The notes under the pieces were generated by a model. The model did not search any database. It saw only the letters and a list, made by a program, of their open reading frames with translations, and was not told the origin of the DNA. This document shows, piece after piece, positions 54,347 through 63,723 of a stretch of 64,000 nucleotides of DNA (the stretch's first letter is position 1; every line of letters begins with the position of its first letter). Made by a program: the position numbers and the translations under genes. This stretch comes from Pseudosporangium ferrugineum (lineage in GTDB: Bacteria; Actinomycetota; Actinomycetes; Mycobacteriales; Micromonosporaceae). The stretch spans positions 62,001-126,000 of the forward strand of contig NZ_PVZG01000004.1 in NCBI RefSeq assembly GCF_003002065.1. Direction: 5' to 3'.

Positions 54347-54880
54347 ATGTCACCGTCAGCGGCGAATTCGAGTGCCGAACGTCCAGATCCCGAGGGCGCC
54401 GGGGAGGCGCCGGCGAGACAGGTGGCCAGGACCCTCGACGCGACCGACCGGCAGATCGTGGCCGCGCTGCTGCGCGACGGCAGGATGTCGATCCGCGCGC
54501 TGGCCGGGTCGCTGCACATCTCGCGGGCCAACGCGTACGCCCGCGTCGAACGGCTGGTGTCGTCCGGGGCGATCCGCGGGTTCCGCGCCGACGTCGACCC
54601 CGCCGCCGTGGGCCTGTCCACCTCGGCGTACGTGACCCTCAACCTGCGGCAGGCCGACTGGCGCGAGGTACGCGGCCGGCTCCGGACCCTGCCGGGGGTG
54701 GTGCACATCGCGCTGACCGGCGGAGAGTTCGACGTCATCCTGCTCGTCCGCGCGCGCGACAACGCGGACCTGCGCCGGATCGTCCTCGACGAGATCCAGA
54801 GCATGCCCGGCGTGACCAGCACCCGGACCCTGCTCGTGTTCGAGGAGACCGAGCCGGAGCACGATCGGTTTCCGGCCTGA
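54347..54880 (+). CDS. bkdR: Lrp/AsnC-family regulator
   Basis: 177 aa with a 25-residue extension. HTH (LDATDRQIVAALLRDGRMSI, RALAGSLHISRANAYARVER) and the RAM effector domain (VYVTLN..., GGEFDVILLVRARD). Divergent from E1alpha with a 57-bp gap; Lrp proteins controlling bkd operons respond to branched-chain amino acids. The symbol rests on context. Confidence 0.88.
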   Translation: MSPSAANSSAERPDPEGAGEAPARQVARTLDATDRQIVAALLRDGRMSIRALAGSLHISRANAYARVERLVSSGAIRGFRADVDPAAVGLSTSAYVTLNLRQADWREVRGRLRTLPGVVHIALTGGEFDVILLVRARDNADLRRIVLDEIQSMPGVTSTRTLLVFEETEPEHDRFPA

Positions 54881-54904
54881 GCACGGCCGACCTATTCTCG
54901 CCGC

Positions 54905-56092
54905 ATGTCGCTTGCTCCGCGCCGTCCGGACCCGGCCGTCGTCGCCGACGTGGCGGTGTCGTGCTTCATCGCCGCCGTGTCCACCTGGTGGTGGCATCAG
55001 TTCCCGCTGGGCGGGCTCGCCTACGGCGGACTCGTCGGCGCCGCGCTGTGGTGGCGCCGGCGTCACCCGCTGGTGGTCCTCGCCGTCGTCGCCGCGCTGT
55101 CCGCGCTGGCGGCACCGATCGAGGTCGACGGCACCAGGCTGCACGAGGGCATGCTCCTGCTCTCCCTCGCCACCGCCGAGTACGCCGTGGTCGTGCACAG
55201 CCGCACGGTCCGCGCGGCGGTGGGCGGCGGGTTCGCGGCCCTGCTCGCCGCCGCCGTGCTCGTCCTGGCCCGGCCGGCGATGGGGCCCGGCTGGGCGCCC
55301 ATCAGCCTGTCCGCGCTGCTCAACGCCCTCAGCGGGCTCGCCGGATACGCGGCCGTGGTCGGCGCCGCCGCGCTGAGCGTCCGCATCTACCGCCAGCAGC
55401 GGGCCACCGCCGAGGACCGCCGCGCGGCCGCCGACCGGGAACGGGCGCAGCTGACCCGGGTCGCCGTGGCCGAGGAGCGCGCGGCCATCGCCCGGGAGCT
55501 GCACGACATCGTCGCGCACTCGCTGTCGGTGATGATCCTCCAGGCCAACGGCGGCGCGTACGCCCTGGACCACGACCCCGAACGGGCCCGCAGGGCGCTG
55601 CACACCATCAGCGCGACCGGCGGCGACGCGCTGGAGGAGATCCGGAACCTCGTGCAGATCCTGCGCGGCGACGGCGACAGCGGGACCGGCGCCGATCACG
55701 CCCCGCCCGGCCGGGTGACCACCGTGGTCGAGCGGGCCCGCGCCGCCGGCCTCGCCGTCGACCTCGTCCAGGACGGCACGCCGCCGCAGCTGACCGGAGG
55801 CGTGGCGCTGGCGGTCTACCGGATCGTCCAGGAATCGCTGACGAACACGTTGAAGCACGCCGGTCCGGCGCCCTCGGCCAGCGTCCGCGTCCGGTACTCG
55901 GCGCGCGCCGTCGACGTCGAAGTCACCGACGACGGGTACGGCGGGACACCCACCCCGGGCGGGCACGGCCTGGTCGGCATGCGGGAACGCGCGCTGCTCT
56001 TCGGCGGCACGTTCGAGGCCGGACCGGTGCTCGGCGGCGGCTGGCGGGTCCGCGCCCGCATCCCGTCGGCCGGCGAGGCGGTGCCGGCATGA
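54905..56092 (+). CDS. NarL-type sensor histidine kinase
   Basis: 395 aa. Four to five N-terminal membrane spans, dimerisation/phospho-His ERAAIARELHDIVAHSLSVM (HisKA_3), HATPase with DDGYGG and GHGLVGMRERA. Desensitised to soluble signals by its lack of an extracellular domain; DesK-like. ATGA overlap with its regulator. It begins 24 bases after the Lrp stop. Confidence 0.93.
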   Translation: MSLAPRRPDPAVVADVAVSCFIAAVSTWWWHQFPLGGLAYGGLVGAALWWRRRHPLVVLAVVAALSALAAPIEVDGTRLHEGMLLLSLATAEYAVVVHSRTVRAAVGGGFAALLAAAVLVLARPAMGPGWAPISLSALLNALSGLAGYAAVVGAAALSVRIYRQQRATAEDRRAAADRERAQLTRVAVAEERAAIARELHDIVAHSLSVMILQANGGAYALDHDPERARRALHTISATGGDALEEIRNLVQILRGDGDSGTGADHAPPGRVTTVVERARAAGLAVDLVQDGTPPQLTGGVALAVYRIVQESLTNTLKHAGPAPSASVRVRYSARAVDVEVTDDGYGGTPTPGGHGLVGMRERALLFGGTFEAGPVLGGGWRVRARIPSAGEAVPA

Positions 56093-56751
56093 TCCGCGTC
56101 GTGCTCGTCGACGACCAGCAGCTCGTCCGGGCCGGCTTCCGGATGGTGCTGGACTACCAGCGCGACCTCACCGTGGTCGGCGAGGCCGGCGACGGCGCCG
56201 AGGCGCTGCGGCTGCTGCGCACCACCGAGGCCGACGTCGTCGTCATGGACCTGCGCATGCCCGTGCTCGACGGCGTGGAGGCCACCCGCCGGATCTGCGC
56301 GGCCGGCCCGGCCCCGCGGGTCCTGGTGCTGACCACGTTCGACACCGACGAGGAGGCCTTCGCCGCGCTACAGGCGGGAGCGAGCGGTTTCCTGCTCAAG
56401 AGCGTGCCCCCGGAGGAGCTGCTCGCCGCGATCCGGGTCGTGGCCGGCGGCGAGGCCGTGGTGGCGCCGCGGGTCACCCGCCGGCTGCTCGACCGCTTCG
56501 CCGGACGCCTCGGCCCGGACGCCGCCACCCGGGCGCCGTCGTCCGACCTCACCGACCGGGAGACCGAGGTGCTGCTGCTGGTGGCCCAGGGCCTGTCGAA
56601 CCTCGAGATCGGCGGCCGGCTGCGGGTGGCGGAGGCGACGGTGAAGACCCACATCGGACGGATCCTGGCCAAGCTCGGCCTGCGGGACCGGGTGCAGGCG
56701 GTGGTGTACGCGTACGAGTCGGGGCTGGTGCGCCCGGGCGGCGATACCTGA
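56089..56751 (+). CDS. NarL/LuxR-type response regulator
   Basis: 220 aa. Receiver with VDDQQLVRAG, phospho-Asp in VVMDLRMPV, TTFD and LLKSVPPEEL; LuxR HTH (LTDRETEVLLLVAQGLSNLE, VKTHIGRILAKLGLRDRVQA). Likely target: the MacB/FtsX-like exporter that follows after 127 bp. A hairpin covers its stop codon. Confidence 0.93.
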   Translation: MIRVVLVDDQQLVRAGFRMVLDYQRDLTVVGEAGDGAEALRLLRTTEADVVVMDLRMPVLDGVEATRRICAAGPAPRVLVLTTFDTDEEAFAALQAGASGFLLKSVPPEELLAAIRVVAGGEAVVAPRVTRRLLDRFAGRLGPDAATRAPSSDLTDRETEVLLLVAQGLSNLEIGGRLRVAEATVKTHIGRILAKLGLRDRVQAVVYAYESGLVRPGGDT

Positions 56752-56783
56752 GTCGCAGCCGGGGCCCCGGGTACGACTCAGGT
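56746..56783 (+). terminator. Hairpin over the response regulator stop
   Basis: ACCTGAGTCG (56746-56755) pairs perfectly with CGACTCAGGT (56774-56783); the 18-base loop contains GGGGCCCCGGG, able to extend the fold. A further dyad GTACGAC-TCAG-GTCGTAC at 56771-56788 overlaps. No U-tract, as is usual in actinomycetes. Confidence 0.65.
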
Positions 56784-56878
56784 CGTACGCGACGGACCAG
56801 CACTGCGGCGGACGTGCCGGCGCGCCAAGATCCCTAACGTCGAGGTCGTCATCGACCACCGACGTACGGGAGAACGTG

Positions 56879-57619
56879 ATGCCGGCCCTGCAGGCGACCG
56901 ACCTGAGCAAGCTCTACGGCAGCGGCGAGGCGGCCGTCCACGCCCTGCGCGGCGTGACCGTCGCGTTCGAGGCCGGGCGCTTCCACGCCATCATGGGCGC
57001 CTCCGGTTCGGGCAAGTCCACGCTGCTGCACTGCCTCGCGGGCCTCGACCGGCCGACGGGCGGCACGGTACGCATCAGCGACACCGCCCTGGACACGCTC
57101 AACGACGAGAAGCTCACCCTGCTGCGCCGCGACCACGTCGGCTTCGTGTTCCAGAAGTTCAACCTGCTGCCCGTGCTGACCGCGCGGGAGAACATCGTGC
57201 TGCCGCTGACGATCGCCGGGCGCCGCCCCGACCCCGAATGGTTCGACCGGGTGGTGGCGGCGGTCGGGCTCGCCGACCGGCTCGACCACCGCCCGGCCGA
57301 GCTCTCCGGCGGCCAGCAGCAGCGGGTCGCCGTCGCCCGCGCCCTGATGACCCGCCCGTGGGTGGTGTTCGCCGACGAGCCCACCGGCAACCTCGACTCG
57401 CGCTCCGGCGCCGAGGTTCTCGGCCTGCTGCGGGACGCGGTCGCCCAGCTCGGCCAGACCGTGGTGATGGTGACGCACGACCTGCACGCCGCCGCGCACT
57501 GCGACCGGGTGGTCTTCCTCCAGGACGGCCGCTACGCCGCCGAACTGGAGTCGCCGGCACCCGACGACATCGTCGCCATGCTGGCCCGGCTCGACGCCGC
57601 CGTCCCGGCCGGCCGGTGA
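56879..57619 (+). CDS. MacB-type ABC transporter ATPase
   Basis: 246 aa (ATG 56879; GTG 56876 possible; GGGAGA upstream). Walker A GASGSGKST, Q-loop FQKFNLLP, signature [12 protein letters not shown], Walker B VVFADEPTGNLD, His in VTHDL. FQKFNLLP and the DEPTGNLD box are typical of LolD/MacB-family ATPases working with FtsX-type permeases. Coupled to the permease by GTGA overlap. Confidence 0.93.
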   Translation: MPALQATDLSKLYGSGEAAVHALRGVTVAFEAGRFHAIMGASGSGKSTLLHCLAGLDRPTGGTVRISDTALDTLNDEKLTLLRRDHVGFVFQKFNLLPVLTARENIVLPLTIAGRRPDPEWFDRVVAAVGLADRLDHRPAELSGGQQQRVAVARALMTRPWVVFADEPTGNLDSRSGAEVLGLLRDAVAQLGQTVVMVTHDLHAAAHCDRVVFLQDGRYAAELESPAPDDIVAMLARLDAAVPAGR

Positions 57620-60021
57620 CCGCGATGATCCGCCTGACGCTGCGTACCGCCCGCGCCAACCTCACCCGGTCGCTGCTCTCCGCCCTCGCCGTCGTCCTCG
57701 GCGTGGCCTTCGTCTCCGGCAGCCTCATGTTCACCGAGGGCCTCGCCGTCGCCATGACCGCCCACGCCACCGCCGAGTACCGCAACATCGACGTCGAGGT
57801 CTCGCAGCCCGACGGCGTGTCCGGCGACTGGCCCGCGGACATGCTCGACCGCGTACGGAAGGTGGACGGTGTCCGGGCCGCGGAGAAGACGTGGTCGCTG
57901 TTCAACCTGGGCCTGTCCGCCGGGGACGGCAGGAAGGTCATCGGCGACCACCGGGCCGTCAACGTCGCCGCCGATCCGCGATTGCAGCCGATCGAGGCCA
58001 CCAGCGGCCGGATGCCGGGCAAGCGCGGCGAGGTCGTGCTCGACGAACGCACGGCGGACCGGGAGCACCTCGGGGCCGGCGACAAGCTGTTGATCAGCAG
58101 CTTCGGCGCGAAGTCCCGGACGTACACGCTCGTCGGGCTGACCGCGACCACGAAGGGCGGCTTCGACAACACCGGCGCGCTGATCGTGATGACGACGCCC
58201 GACATGGAGGCCATCAGCGGCTACCCGTCGACCACCATCATCGTCTCGGCCGCCCCCGGCGTCAGCAACGACGACCTGGCCGCGCGGATCACCGCCGCGG
58301 TCGGCGCCCGGGCGCTCCCCCACGACCAGCTCGTGGAGGAGGCGAAGAACGCCGCGGTCGGCAACGCCGAGGAGTTCCGCGACGCCCTGCTGGGCTTCGG
58401 CGTGATCGCGGTGTGCATGGCCGCCTTCGTCATCGCCAACACGTTCACCATCGTGCTGGCCCAGCGCACCCGGGAGATCGCGCTGCTGCGGCTGGTCGGC
58501 ACGACCCGGCGCCAGGTGTTCCGTTCCGTCGTCGCCGAGGCCGCCGTGGTCGGGGCCGCCGGGTCGGTCCTGGGGCTGGCCGCCGGCGTGCTGCTCGCGT
58601 ACGGGCTGCCGGCCGCGCTCGCGGCGGCCGGCGCCCCCGCCGACGTCCGTCCGGTGATCTCGGGCACGACCGTCCTCGTCGCCCTCGCCGTCGGCATCGG
58701 CGTCACCGTGCTCTCCGCGCTGCTGCCCGCCCGGCGCGGCACCGCCGTCGCACCGGTGGCGGCGCTCTCCGACGCGTCCGTGCAGATCGCCCGCCCGGTG
58801 GGCCGGACCCGCCGGATCGCCGGCACGGTCACCTTCGCCGCCGGCCTGGTGAGCCTGGCCGCGGCGAACCGCGCGATGCTGGTCATCGCCGGCGCCCTGC
58901 TGACCGTCACCGGGTTCCTGCTGCTGAGCCCGGTGCTGGTCCCGGCCCTCATCCGGTTCCTGCGGCCGCCGCTCGCCGCGCTGGGCGGGGCCACCGCGGC
59001 CCTGGCGCTGCTCAACGCCGCCCGCAATCCCCGCCGCATCGCCACGACCACGAACGCCCTCGTCGTCGGGGTCACCCTCATCGCGACCTTCACGCTGATC
59101 GCCAAGAGCACCGAGGCCCCCGCCGAACGCCGCGCCGGCGACAAGATGTTCGCGCAGTTCCTCGTCATGGACGCCAACGGCCTGGGGATCCTGCCGGCCG
59201 GGGTGGTCGAGGCCCTGCGCGCCCAGCCCGAGATCGGCGCCGGCCTCCACCCGGCGTACCAGTCCTTCGACAAGGACAGCGGCAACGAGGTGCGGACCGG
59301 CGGCACCGGCGGACCGGCCGAGGGCTCCGCGGTGGTCTCCGCCGACCTCGGCCTCGCCGTGGGCGCCACGGTCACCGTGCAGGGACGGCGATTCCCCGTG
59401 TCCGCGGTGTCGCCGGGCACCCGCACGGTCTGGCTCTCGGCCGGCGACATGGTGGCCGTCTTCGGCGAACCGTTCCTCACCGAGATCCAGGTCGACCCGG
59501 CCCCCGGCGTCTCGTCCACCGACGCCCGCGCCGCCCTGGACCGCGCCCTCCAGGCCTACCCGGCGGTGGTCGCCTACGACCACGACGGCTACGTCGACCA
59601 CCTCAACGCCCGGCTCAACCAGGCGCTCGCGGTCATCACCGCCCTGCTGTCCCTGGCCGTCATCATCGCCCTGATCGGCGTCGCCAACACCCTGACCCTG
59701 TCGGTGGTCGAGCGCACCCGCGAGAACGCCCTGCTCCGCGCCGTCGGCCTGACCCGCCGCCAACTGCGCCGCACGCTGACGTTCGAGGCCCTGGTCATCG
59801 CCCTGACCGGAACCCTCATCGGTACGGCCATCAGCATGGCGATCACGCTGTCCGCCCTGCGCTCGGTCGAGGCCCACGGCTCGAGGCTCGCGCTGGTCAT
59901 CCCCTGGGACCGCCTGACGGTGCTGCTCGCGGTCGCCGTCCTCGCGGCCCTGACGGCCTCGATCCTCCCGGCCCGCCGGGCGGTACGCCACCCGATCGCC
60001 GCCACCCTCGCCGCCGACTGA
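57616..60021 (+). CDS. FtsX-family ABC permease (two FtsX domains)
   Basis: 801 aa from GTG 57616 (ATG 57625 also possible). N-terminal span SALAVVLGVAFVSGSLMF, a large extracellular MacB-like domain, first FtsX block (ARTREIALLRLVGTTRRQVFR-type), a second extracellular part, and a second FtsX block (ERTRENALLRAVGLTRRQLR) at the C-terminus. About ten spans. Acts with the adjacent ATPase, perhaps in mechanotransmission or export. Control by the upstream NarL system is likely. Confidence 0.9.
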   Translation: MTAMIRLTLRTARANLTRSLLSALAVVLGVAFVSGSLMFTEGLAVAMTAHATAEYRNIDVEVSQPDGVSGDWPADMLDRVRKVDGVRAAEKTWSLFNLGLSAGDGRKVIGDHRAVNVAADPRLQPIEATSGRMPGKRGEVVLDERTADREHLGAGDKLLISSFGAKSRTYTLVGLTATTKGGFDNTGALIVMTTPDMEAISGYPSTTIIVSAAPGVSNDDLAARITAAVGARALPHDQLVEEAKNAAVGNAEEFRDALLGFGVIAVCMAAFVIANTFTIVLAQRTREIALLRLVGTTRRQVFRSVVAEAAVVGAAGSVLGLAAGVLLAYGLPAALAAAGAPADVRPVISGTTVLVALAVGIGVTVLSALLPARRGTAVAPVAALSDASVQIARPVGRTRRIAGTVTFAAGLVSLAAANRAMLVIAGALLTVTGFLLLSPVLVPALIRFLRPPLAALGGATAALALLNAARNPRRIATTTNALVVGVTLIATFTLIAKSTEAPAERRAGDKMFAQFLVMDANGLGILPAGVVEALRAQPEIGAGLHPAYQSFDKDSGNEVRTGGTGGPAEGSAVVSADLGLAVGATVTVQGRRFPVSAVSPGTRTVWLSAGDMVAVFGEPFLTEIQVDPAPGVSSTDARAALDRALQAYPAVVAYDHDGYVDHLNARLNQALAVITALLSLAVIIALIGVANTLTLSVVERTRENALLRAVGLTRRQLRRTLTFEALVIALTGTLIGTAISMAITLSALRSVEAHGSRLALVIPWDRLTVLLAVAVLAALTASILPARRAVRHPIAATLAAD

Positions 60022-60033
60022 GGGCGACGCTCC

Positions 60034-60072
60034 CGGCCCGGCCCTCGGCAGCAACGCCCGAGGGCCGGGCCG
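60034..60072 (+). terminator. Strong GC hairpin after the FtsX gene
   Basis: CGGCCCGGCCCTCGG (60034-60048) and its perfect 15-bp complement (60058-60072) flank a 9-base loop, 13 bases after the stop. It should terminate the transporter transcript. A short ATCCTAGGAT palindrome follows at 60090-60099. Confidence 0.75.
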
Positions 60073-60248
60073 CGCACAACCCCTAGAGCATCCTAGGATC
60101 CTACGTCGAGTCCCGGCGGAGGGGCCGAGCCGCCCGGCTACGCGCCACGCGATGATGGGCCGATGAGGGTTGCCCTTCGAACAATCGGTTGTCGGCGGCG
60201 CGGGTGCCCGGGCAGGATCCACGTAGGGTCCGGAGCGGGAGGGGCGCG

Positions 60249-60485
60249 ATGCCTGAGGATTTCGAGTCACGGTTGACCCACCTGGAGCAGGTGGTGCGTG
60301 ACCTGGATCAGGATGTGCAGGATCTGCAGACGTTGCGCCGGGCGGATGCGGGGTTGATCCGGGAGGTCGCGCGGGGCCTGTCGGAGCATCGGACGGAGTT
60401 CCGGGAGTTCCGGGAGGAGACGCGGGAGGGGTTGCGTCTCATCGCGGACATGCTGCGTGGGTCGCGCGGAGACGGCGACGCCTGA
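60249..60485 (+). CDS. Small coiled-coil hypothetical protein
   Basis: 78 aa from ATG 60249 (GGGAGGGG upstream). Highly charged heptad-like sequence (LTHLEQVVRDLDQDVQDLQT, then TEFREFREETREGLRLIADM) predicted as two helical segments, no membrane span. I recognise no family. Codon bias is good. It converges on the XRE-cupin gene with 19 bp between. Confidence 0.65.
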   Translation: MPEDFESRLTHLEQVVRDLDQDVQDLQTLRRADAGLIREVARGLSEHRTEFREFREETREGLRLIADMLRGSRGDGDA

Positions 60486-60504
60486 GGGGCCGCTGCCGGC
60501 TTGT

Positions 60505-61110
60505 TCAGGGGGCTGATCGGGCAGCCGCGCCGGGCGGGGCGTTCGGCGCCAGGTGGGCGCGTTCGCCCTCCGGGCCGAAGAGGGTGAAGAGTTCCGCGGG
60601 CTGGTCGCCCGCGCTGCCGATCCAGTGGGGTGTGCGGGTGTCGAACTCCGCCGCCTCCCCCGCGCCGAGTTCGAACTCCTCGTCGCCCAGGACGAACCGG
60701 ACGCGGCCGTTGAGGACGTAGAACCATTCGTAGCCGTCGTGGGTCTGCGGGGTCGTCGTGTGGGCGCGGCCGGCCGGCGGGTAGACCACCTTGAAGGCCT
60801 GGACGCCGCCGACGCGGCGGGTCAGCGGGACGACCGTCAGGCCGAAGCGGCGTACGGGGCGCAGGTGGATGCGCGGGTCGCCGGTCGGCGGGGCCGCCAC
60901 CAGGTCGTCGAGCGGCACACCGTGCGCCCGGGCGAGCGGCAGGAGCTGTTCCAGGGTCGGGCGGAGCCTGCCGTTCTCGAGGCGGGAGAGGGTGCTCGCC
61001 GTCAGCCCGGTCTCGCCGGCCAGGGCCGCCAGCGTGATGCCCCGCTTGCGGCGCAGCGCGTGCAGTCTCGGTCCCACCCCGGCGAGGACGTCCTGTTCGC
61101 TCCTGGTCAT
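60505..61110 (-). CDS. XRE-cupin transcriptional regulator
   Basis: 201 aa. HTH (LHALRRKRGITLAALAGETG, LTASTLSRLENGRLRPTLEQ) and a C-terminal cupin (HDGYEWFYVLNGRVRFVLGD, FDTRTPHWIG). Divergent from the epoxide-hydrolase-like lipoprotein operon, which it likely controls. The 78-bp spacing is AT-rich (CAATTTTTCTTGCAAG) and contains a TCTTG...CAAGA dyad, a probable operator/promoter. Confidence 0.9.
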   Translation of the reverse strand: MTRSEQDVLAGVGPRLHALRRKRGITLAALAGETGLTASTLSRLENGRLRPTLEQLLPLARAHGVPLDDLVAAPPTGDPRIHLRPVRRFGLTVVPLTRRVGGVQAFKVVYPPAGRAHTTTPQTHDGYEWFYVLNGRVRFVLGDEEFELGAGEAAEFDTRTPHWIGSAGDQPAELFTLFGPEGERAHLAPNAPPGAAARSAP

Positions 61111-61188
61111 GCGGCCATGATGCAGATCCGCAATTTTTCTTGCAAGTCTGCCAAGATCGTCGGGATGCTGGCCGCGGAGGTGACACCG

Positions 61189-62229
61189 ATGATCACAACA
61201 GTCCGGAACCGCATGGTGGCCGCTCTCGCGGCCGTGCTCCTGCTGACCACCGCCTGCGCCGCGACGGAAGCCGAGCCGGTGGAGCGGGCCGCCGCCCGCG
61301 CCACGGCCGGAGCCGAGCCGGCGGAGGGGGCCGCCACCCGCGCCGACGCCGAGTTCGACAGCCGGTTCCGCCACGGAACGGCCGACGTCGACGGCGTACG
61401 CATGCACTACGTCACCGGCGGCACCGGTGAACCGCTCGTCCTGCTGCACGGCTGGCCGCAGTCCTGGTACGAGTGGCGCGGCATCATGCCGGCCCTCGCC
61501 GAGCGGTACACGGTGTACGCGCTGGACCTGCCCGGGCTCGGTGACAGCGCCGGCGCCCCGCCCAGCTACGACAAGGCCACCCTCGCGCGCTACGTGCACA
61601 AGCTGCTCGCCGGACGGCTCGGCCTGCGCAGGATCAACCTGGTCGCGCACGATCTGGGCGCCGGCGTGGGATTCCAGTACGCCGCCCAGTTCCCGCGGGA
61701 GGTCGCCCGCTACGCGCACCTCGACTACCCGCTTCCCGGCCCCGCCCTGAGCGCCGCGAAGTACCGGTCGCTGAGCTGGCACCTCGCCTTCCACGGGCAG
61801 CCGGGGTTCCCCGAGACCCTCGTCGACGACGACGTCCGCGACTACCTCGCCCTGTTCTTCGGGTACGTCGCGTACGGCGGCACCAGCTACGGCGGGCCGG
61901 GCGCGAAGTCCCCGTTCACCGACCGGCAGCTGGACGAGTTCGCTCGCACGTACCGTCGTCCCCAGGTTCTCCGGGGTGGTTTCGAGCTGTACCGGACGCT
62001 CGACCGGGACGAGCGCGACAACGTCGCCGCCGCGCCCGTCGCCGTGCCGACGATGCTGATGACCGGCGAGGGCCAGCTGGCGTTCACCCGGTCCACGCTG
62101 GCGCCCCGGATGACCCGCATCGTCCGCGCCGTCGAGGTGCCGAAGGCGGGCCACTGGCTGCCCGAGGAGAACCCGGCGTTCGTCACCGGCCACCTGCTCG
62201 CGTTCTTCGCCGGCGGAGCGACCCGGTGA
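61189..62229 (+). CDS. Epoxide-hydrolase-like alpha/beta hydrolase, secreted lipoprotein
   Basis: 346 aa from ATG 61189 (GGAGGTGA 6 bases upstream). Signal peptide with lipobox LLTTAC (Cys23), then an Ala/Glu repeat spacer. Alpha/beta fold with HGWPQSW (oxyanion, HGxP) and nucleophile Asp in LVAHDLGAGVG, characteristic of epoxide hydrolases and dehalogenases; C-terminal His in AGHWLPEE. Surface-tethered, so it could detoxify external epoxides or halides. Coupled to the methyltransferase by GTGA overlap. Confidence 0.88.
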   Translation: MITTVRNRMVAALAAVLLLTTACAATEAEPVERAAARATAGAEPAEGAATRADAEFDSRFRHGTADVDGVRMHYVTGGTGEPLVLLHGWPQSWYEWRGIMPALAERYTVYALDLPGLGDSAGAPPSYDKATLARYVHKLLAGRLGLRRINLVAHDLGAGVGFQYAAQFPREVARYAHLDYPLPGPALSAAKYRSLSWHLAFHGQPGFPETLVDDDVRDYLALFFGYVAYGGTSYGGPGAKSPFTDRQLDEFARTYRRPQVLRGGFELYRTLDRDERDNVAAAPVAVPTMLMTGEGQLAFTRSTLAPRMTRIVRAVEVPKAGHWLPEENPAFVTGHLLAFFAGGATR

Positions 62230-62858
62230 CCGCCGGGCAGACGGCCGGCGCCTTCTGGGAGGGCCACTACCGCCGGCGGCGGGCCTGGGGAGGCCGTGCC
62301 AATCCCCTGCTCATCGAGACCGCCGGGGAGCTGCCACCCGGCACGGCCCTGGATCTCGGCTGCGGCGCCGGCGGCGACACCATCTGGCTGGCCCGGCGCG
62401 GCTGGCGGGTCACGGCCGTGGACATCTCGGCCACCGCGACGGCCGGGGTCGGCGCGTACGCCCGGGACCGGGGGCTCGGCGGCCTCGTGACCGCCGAGCC
62501 GCACGACCTGGCCCGGAGCTTCCCCGCGGGCACCTTCGACCTCGTCTCGGCGCAGTACCTGCACACACCGTTCCCGCTGGACCGCGCGCGGGTTCTGCGG
62601 AAAGCGGCGCACGCGCTGCGCCCCGGTGGTCTGCTTCTGGTCGTGGATCACGGCTCCACCGCACCCTGGTCGTGGGACCAGGACCCGGACACGCACTACC
62701 CCACCCCGCAGGAGGTTGCCGCGGGCCTCGACCTCGATCCGGGGCGGTGGTCCGTGCGGCGTGCCGACATGCCGGGCCGCCGGGCGACGGGTCCGGGCGG
62801 CAGGACCGCGATCGTGACCGACAACGTCCTGCTGATCCGGCGTGAGGACCGGCCATGA
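62226..62858 (+). CDS. Class I SAM-dependent methyltransferase
   Basis: 210 aa, GTG start. SAM motif I ALDLGCGAGGD, acidic end of strand 2 in VTAVDIS, and FDLVSAQYLH as motif IV. Resembles small-molecule or thiol/tellurite methyltransferases (FWEGHYRRRR start). Substrate unknown. Middle gene of a three-gene operon; ATGA overlap with the DinB gene. Confidence 0.87.
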   Translation: MTAGQTAGAFWEGHYRRRRAWGGRANPLLIETAGELPPGTALDLGCGAGGDTIWLARRGWRVTAVDISATATAGVGAYARDRGLGGLVTAEPHDLARSFPAGTFDLVSAQYLHTPFPLDRARVLRKAAHALRPGGLLLVVDHGSTAPWSWDQDPDTHYPTPQEVAAGLDLDPGRWSVRRADMPGRRATGPGGRTAIVTDNVLLIRREDRP

Positions 62859-63343
62859 CCGGGGCGCGGAGGAGGGACACCGGGCCGTCGTGGACCGGCG
62901 ACGGCGAGAGAGCCACGCTGACGGGTTTCCTCGACCACCTGCGCGACGCCATCGCCGCCAAGGCCACCGGCGTGCCGGAACCGCAGGTGCGCACCGCGGG
63001 CGTGCCCAGCGGCACCAACCTGCTGGGCCTGGTCAAGCACCTCACCCACGTCGAGCGGTTCTACTTCCTCGGGGAGCCGATCACCGACCTGCGCCGCACC
63101 CTGCGGCCCAGGCGGGACGAGACGGCCGACGGGCTGCTCGCCGCGTACCGGGAGACGATCGCGGAGGCGAACGAGGTCATCGCGGGCTGGACGGACCTGA
63201 GCCTGCCCGCGCCCCGGCCCGGCGGCCGGGGTGCGGCCCCGCCGCGGCGCTGGGTGCTGGTGCACCTGATCGAGGAGACCGGGCGGCACGCCGGCCACGC
63301 CGACATCCTCCGGGAGCAGATCGACGGGGCCACCGGCCGCTGA
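62855..63343 (+). CDS. DinB-family (DUF664) protein
   Basis: 162 aa four-helix bundle. Metal-site histidines in LVKHLTHVERF and HLIEETGRHAGHADILREQI, the DUF664/DinB signature. Members include bacillithiol/mycothiol-dependent transferases. With an epoxide hydrolase and methyltransferase upstream, a thiol-transfer detoxification role is plausible. Confidence 0.85.
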   Translation: MTGARRRDTGPSWTGDGERATLTGFLDHLRDAIAAKATGVPEPQVRTAGVPSGTNLLGLVKHLTHVERFYFLGEPITDLRRTLRPRRDETADGLLAAYRETIAEANEVIAGWTDLSLPAPRPGGRGAAPPRRWVLVHLIEETGRHAGHADILREQIDGATGR

Positions 63344-63348
63344 CCGGG

Positions 63349-63657
63349 TCAGCCGGCGGCCATCCGGATCAGGGCGTTGCCGCCCAGCAGCAGCACGTCC
63401 GCCCCGGCGACGAACGCCATCGACAGGTGGAACCGGCGCGCGCCGGCCTCCGGGTCGGCCTCGCGGAAGCCCTGCACCACGCTGACCAGAGCGGCCAGCA
63501 GCAGCGGCACGCCGCCGATCAGCAGCAGCCCGACCGCGCCGGGGGTCCTGTCCCGGGCCACCAGCAGGGCGATCATCACGGCCGGGAGGACGCCGAAGAA
63601 GAGCAGGGCGAGAACCGCGTACCACTTCAGGGGTCGCGTCGGATCCGTCGGCTGCAC
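63349..63657 (-). CDS. Small membrane protein, function unknown
   Basis: 102 aa with three predicted membrane spans (YAVLALLFFGVLPAVMIALL; VGLLLIGGVPLLLAALVSVV; FHLSMAFVAGADVLLLGGNAL). No motif recognised. Converges on the DinB gene with five bases between. Confidence 0.75.
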   Translation of the reverse strand: MQPTDPTRPLKWYAVLALLFFGVLPAVMIALLVARDRTPGAVGLLLIGGVPLLLAALVSVVQGFREADPEAGARRFHLSMAFVAGADVLLLGGNALIRMAAG

Positions 63658-63723
63658 CCGGCGATCTTAGCGGCCGGGCCGGCTGCTCGCGCACGGTGGC
63701 GGGCACAGGGCAGGATCGGGTCC

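Noticed and set aside
57532..60270. A 912-codon reverse open frame opposite the FtsX permease
   Set aside because: Low-complexity Gly/Arg-rich translation, antisense to a well-supported gene.
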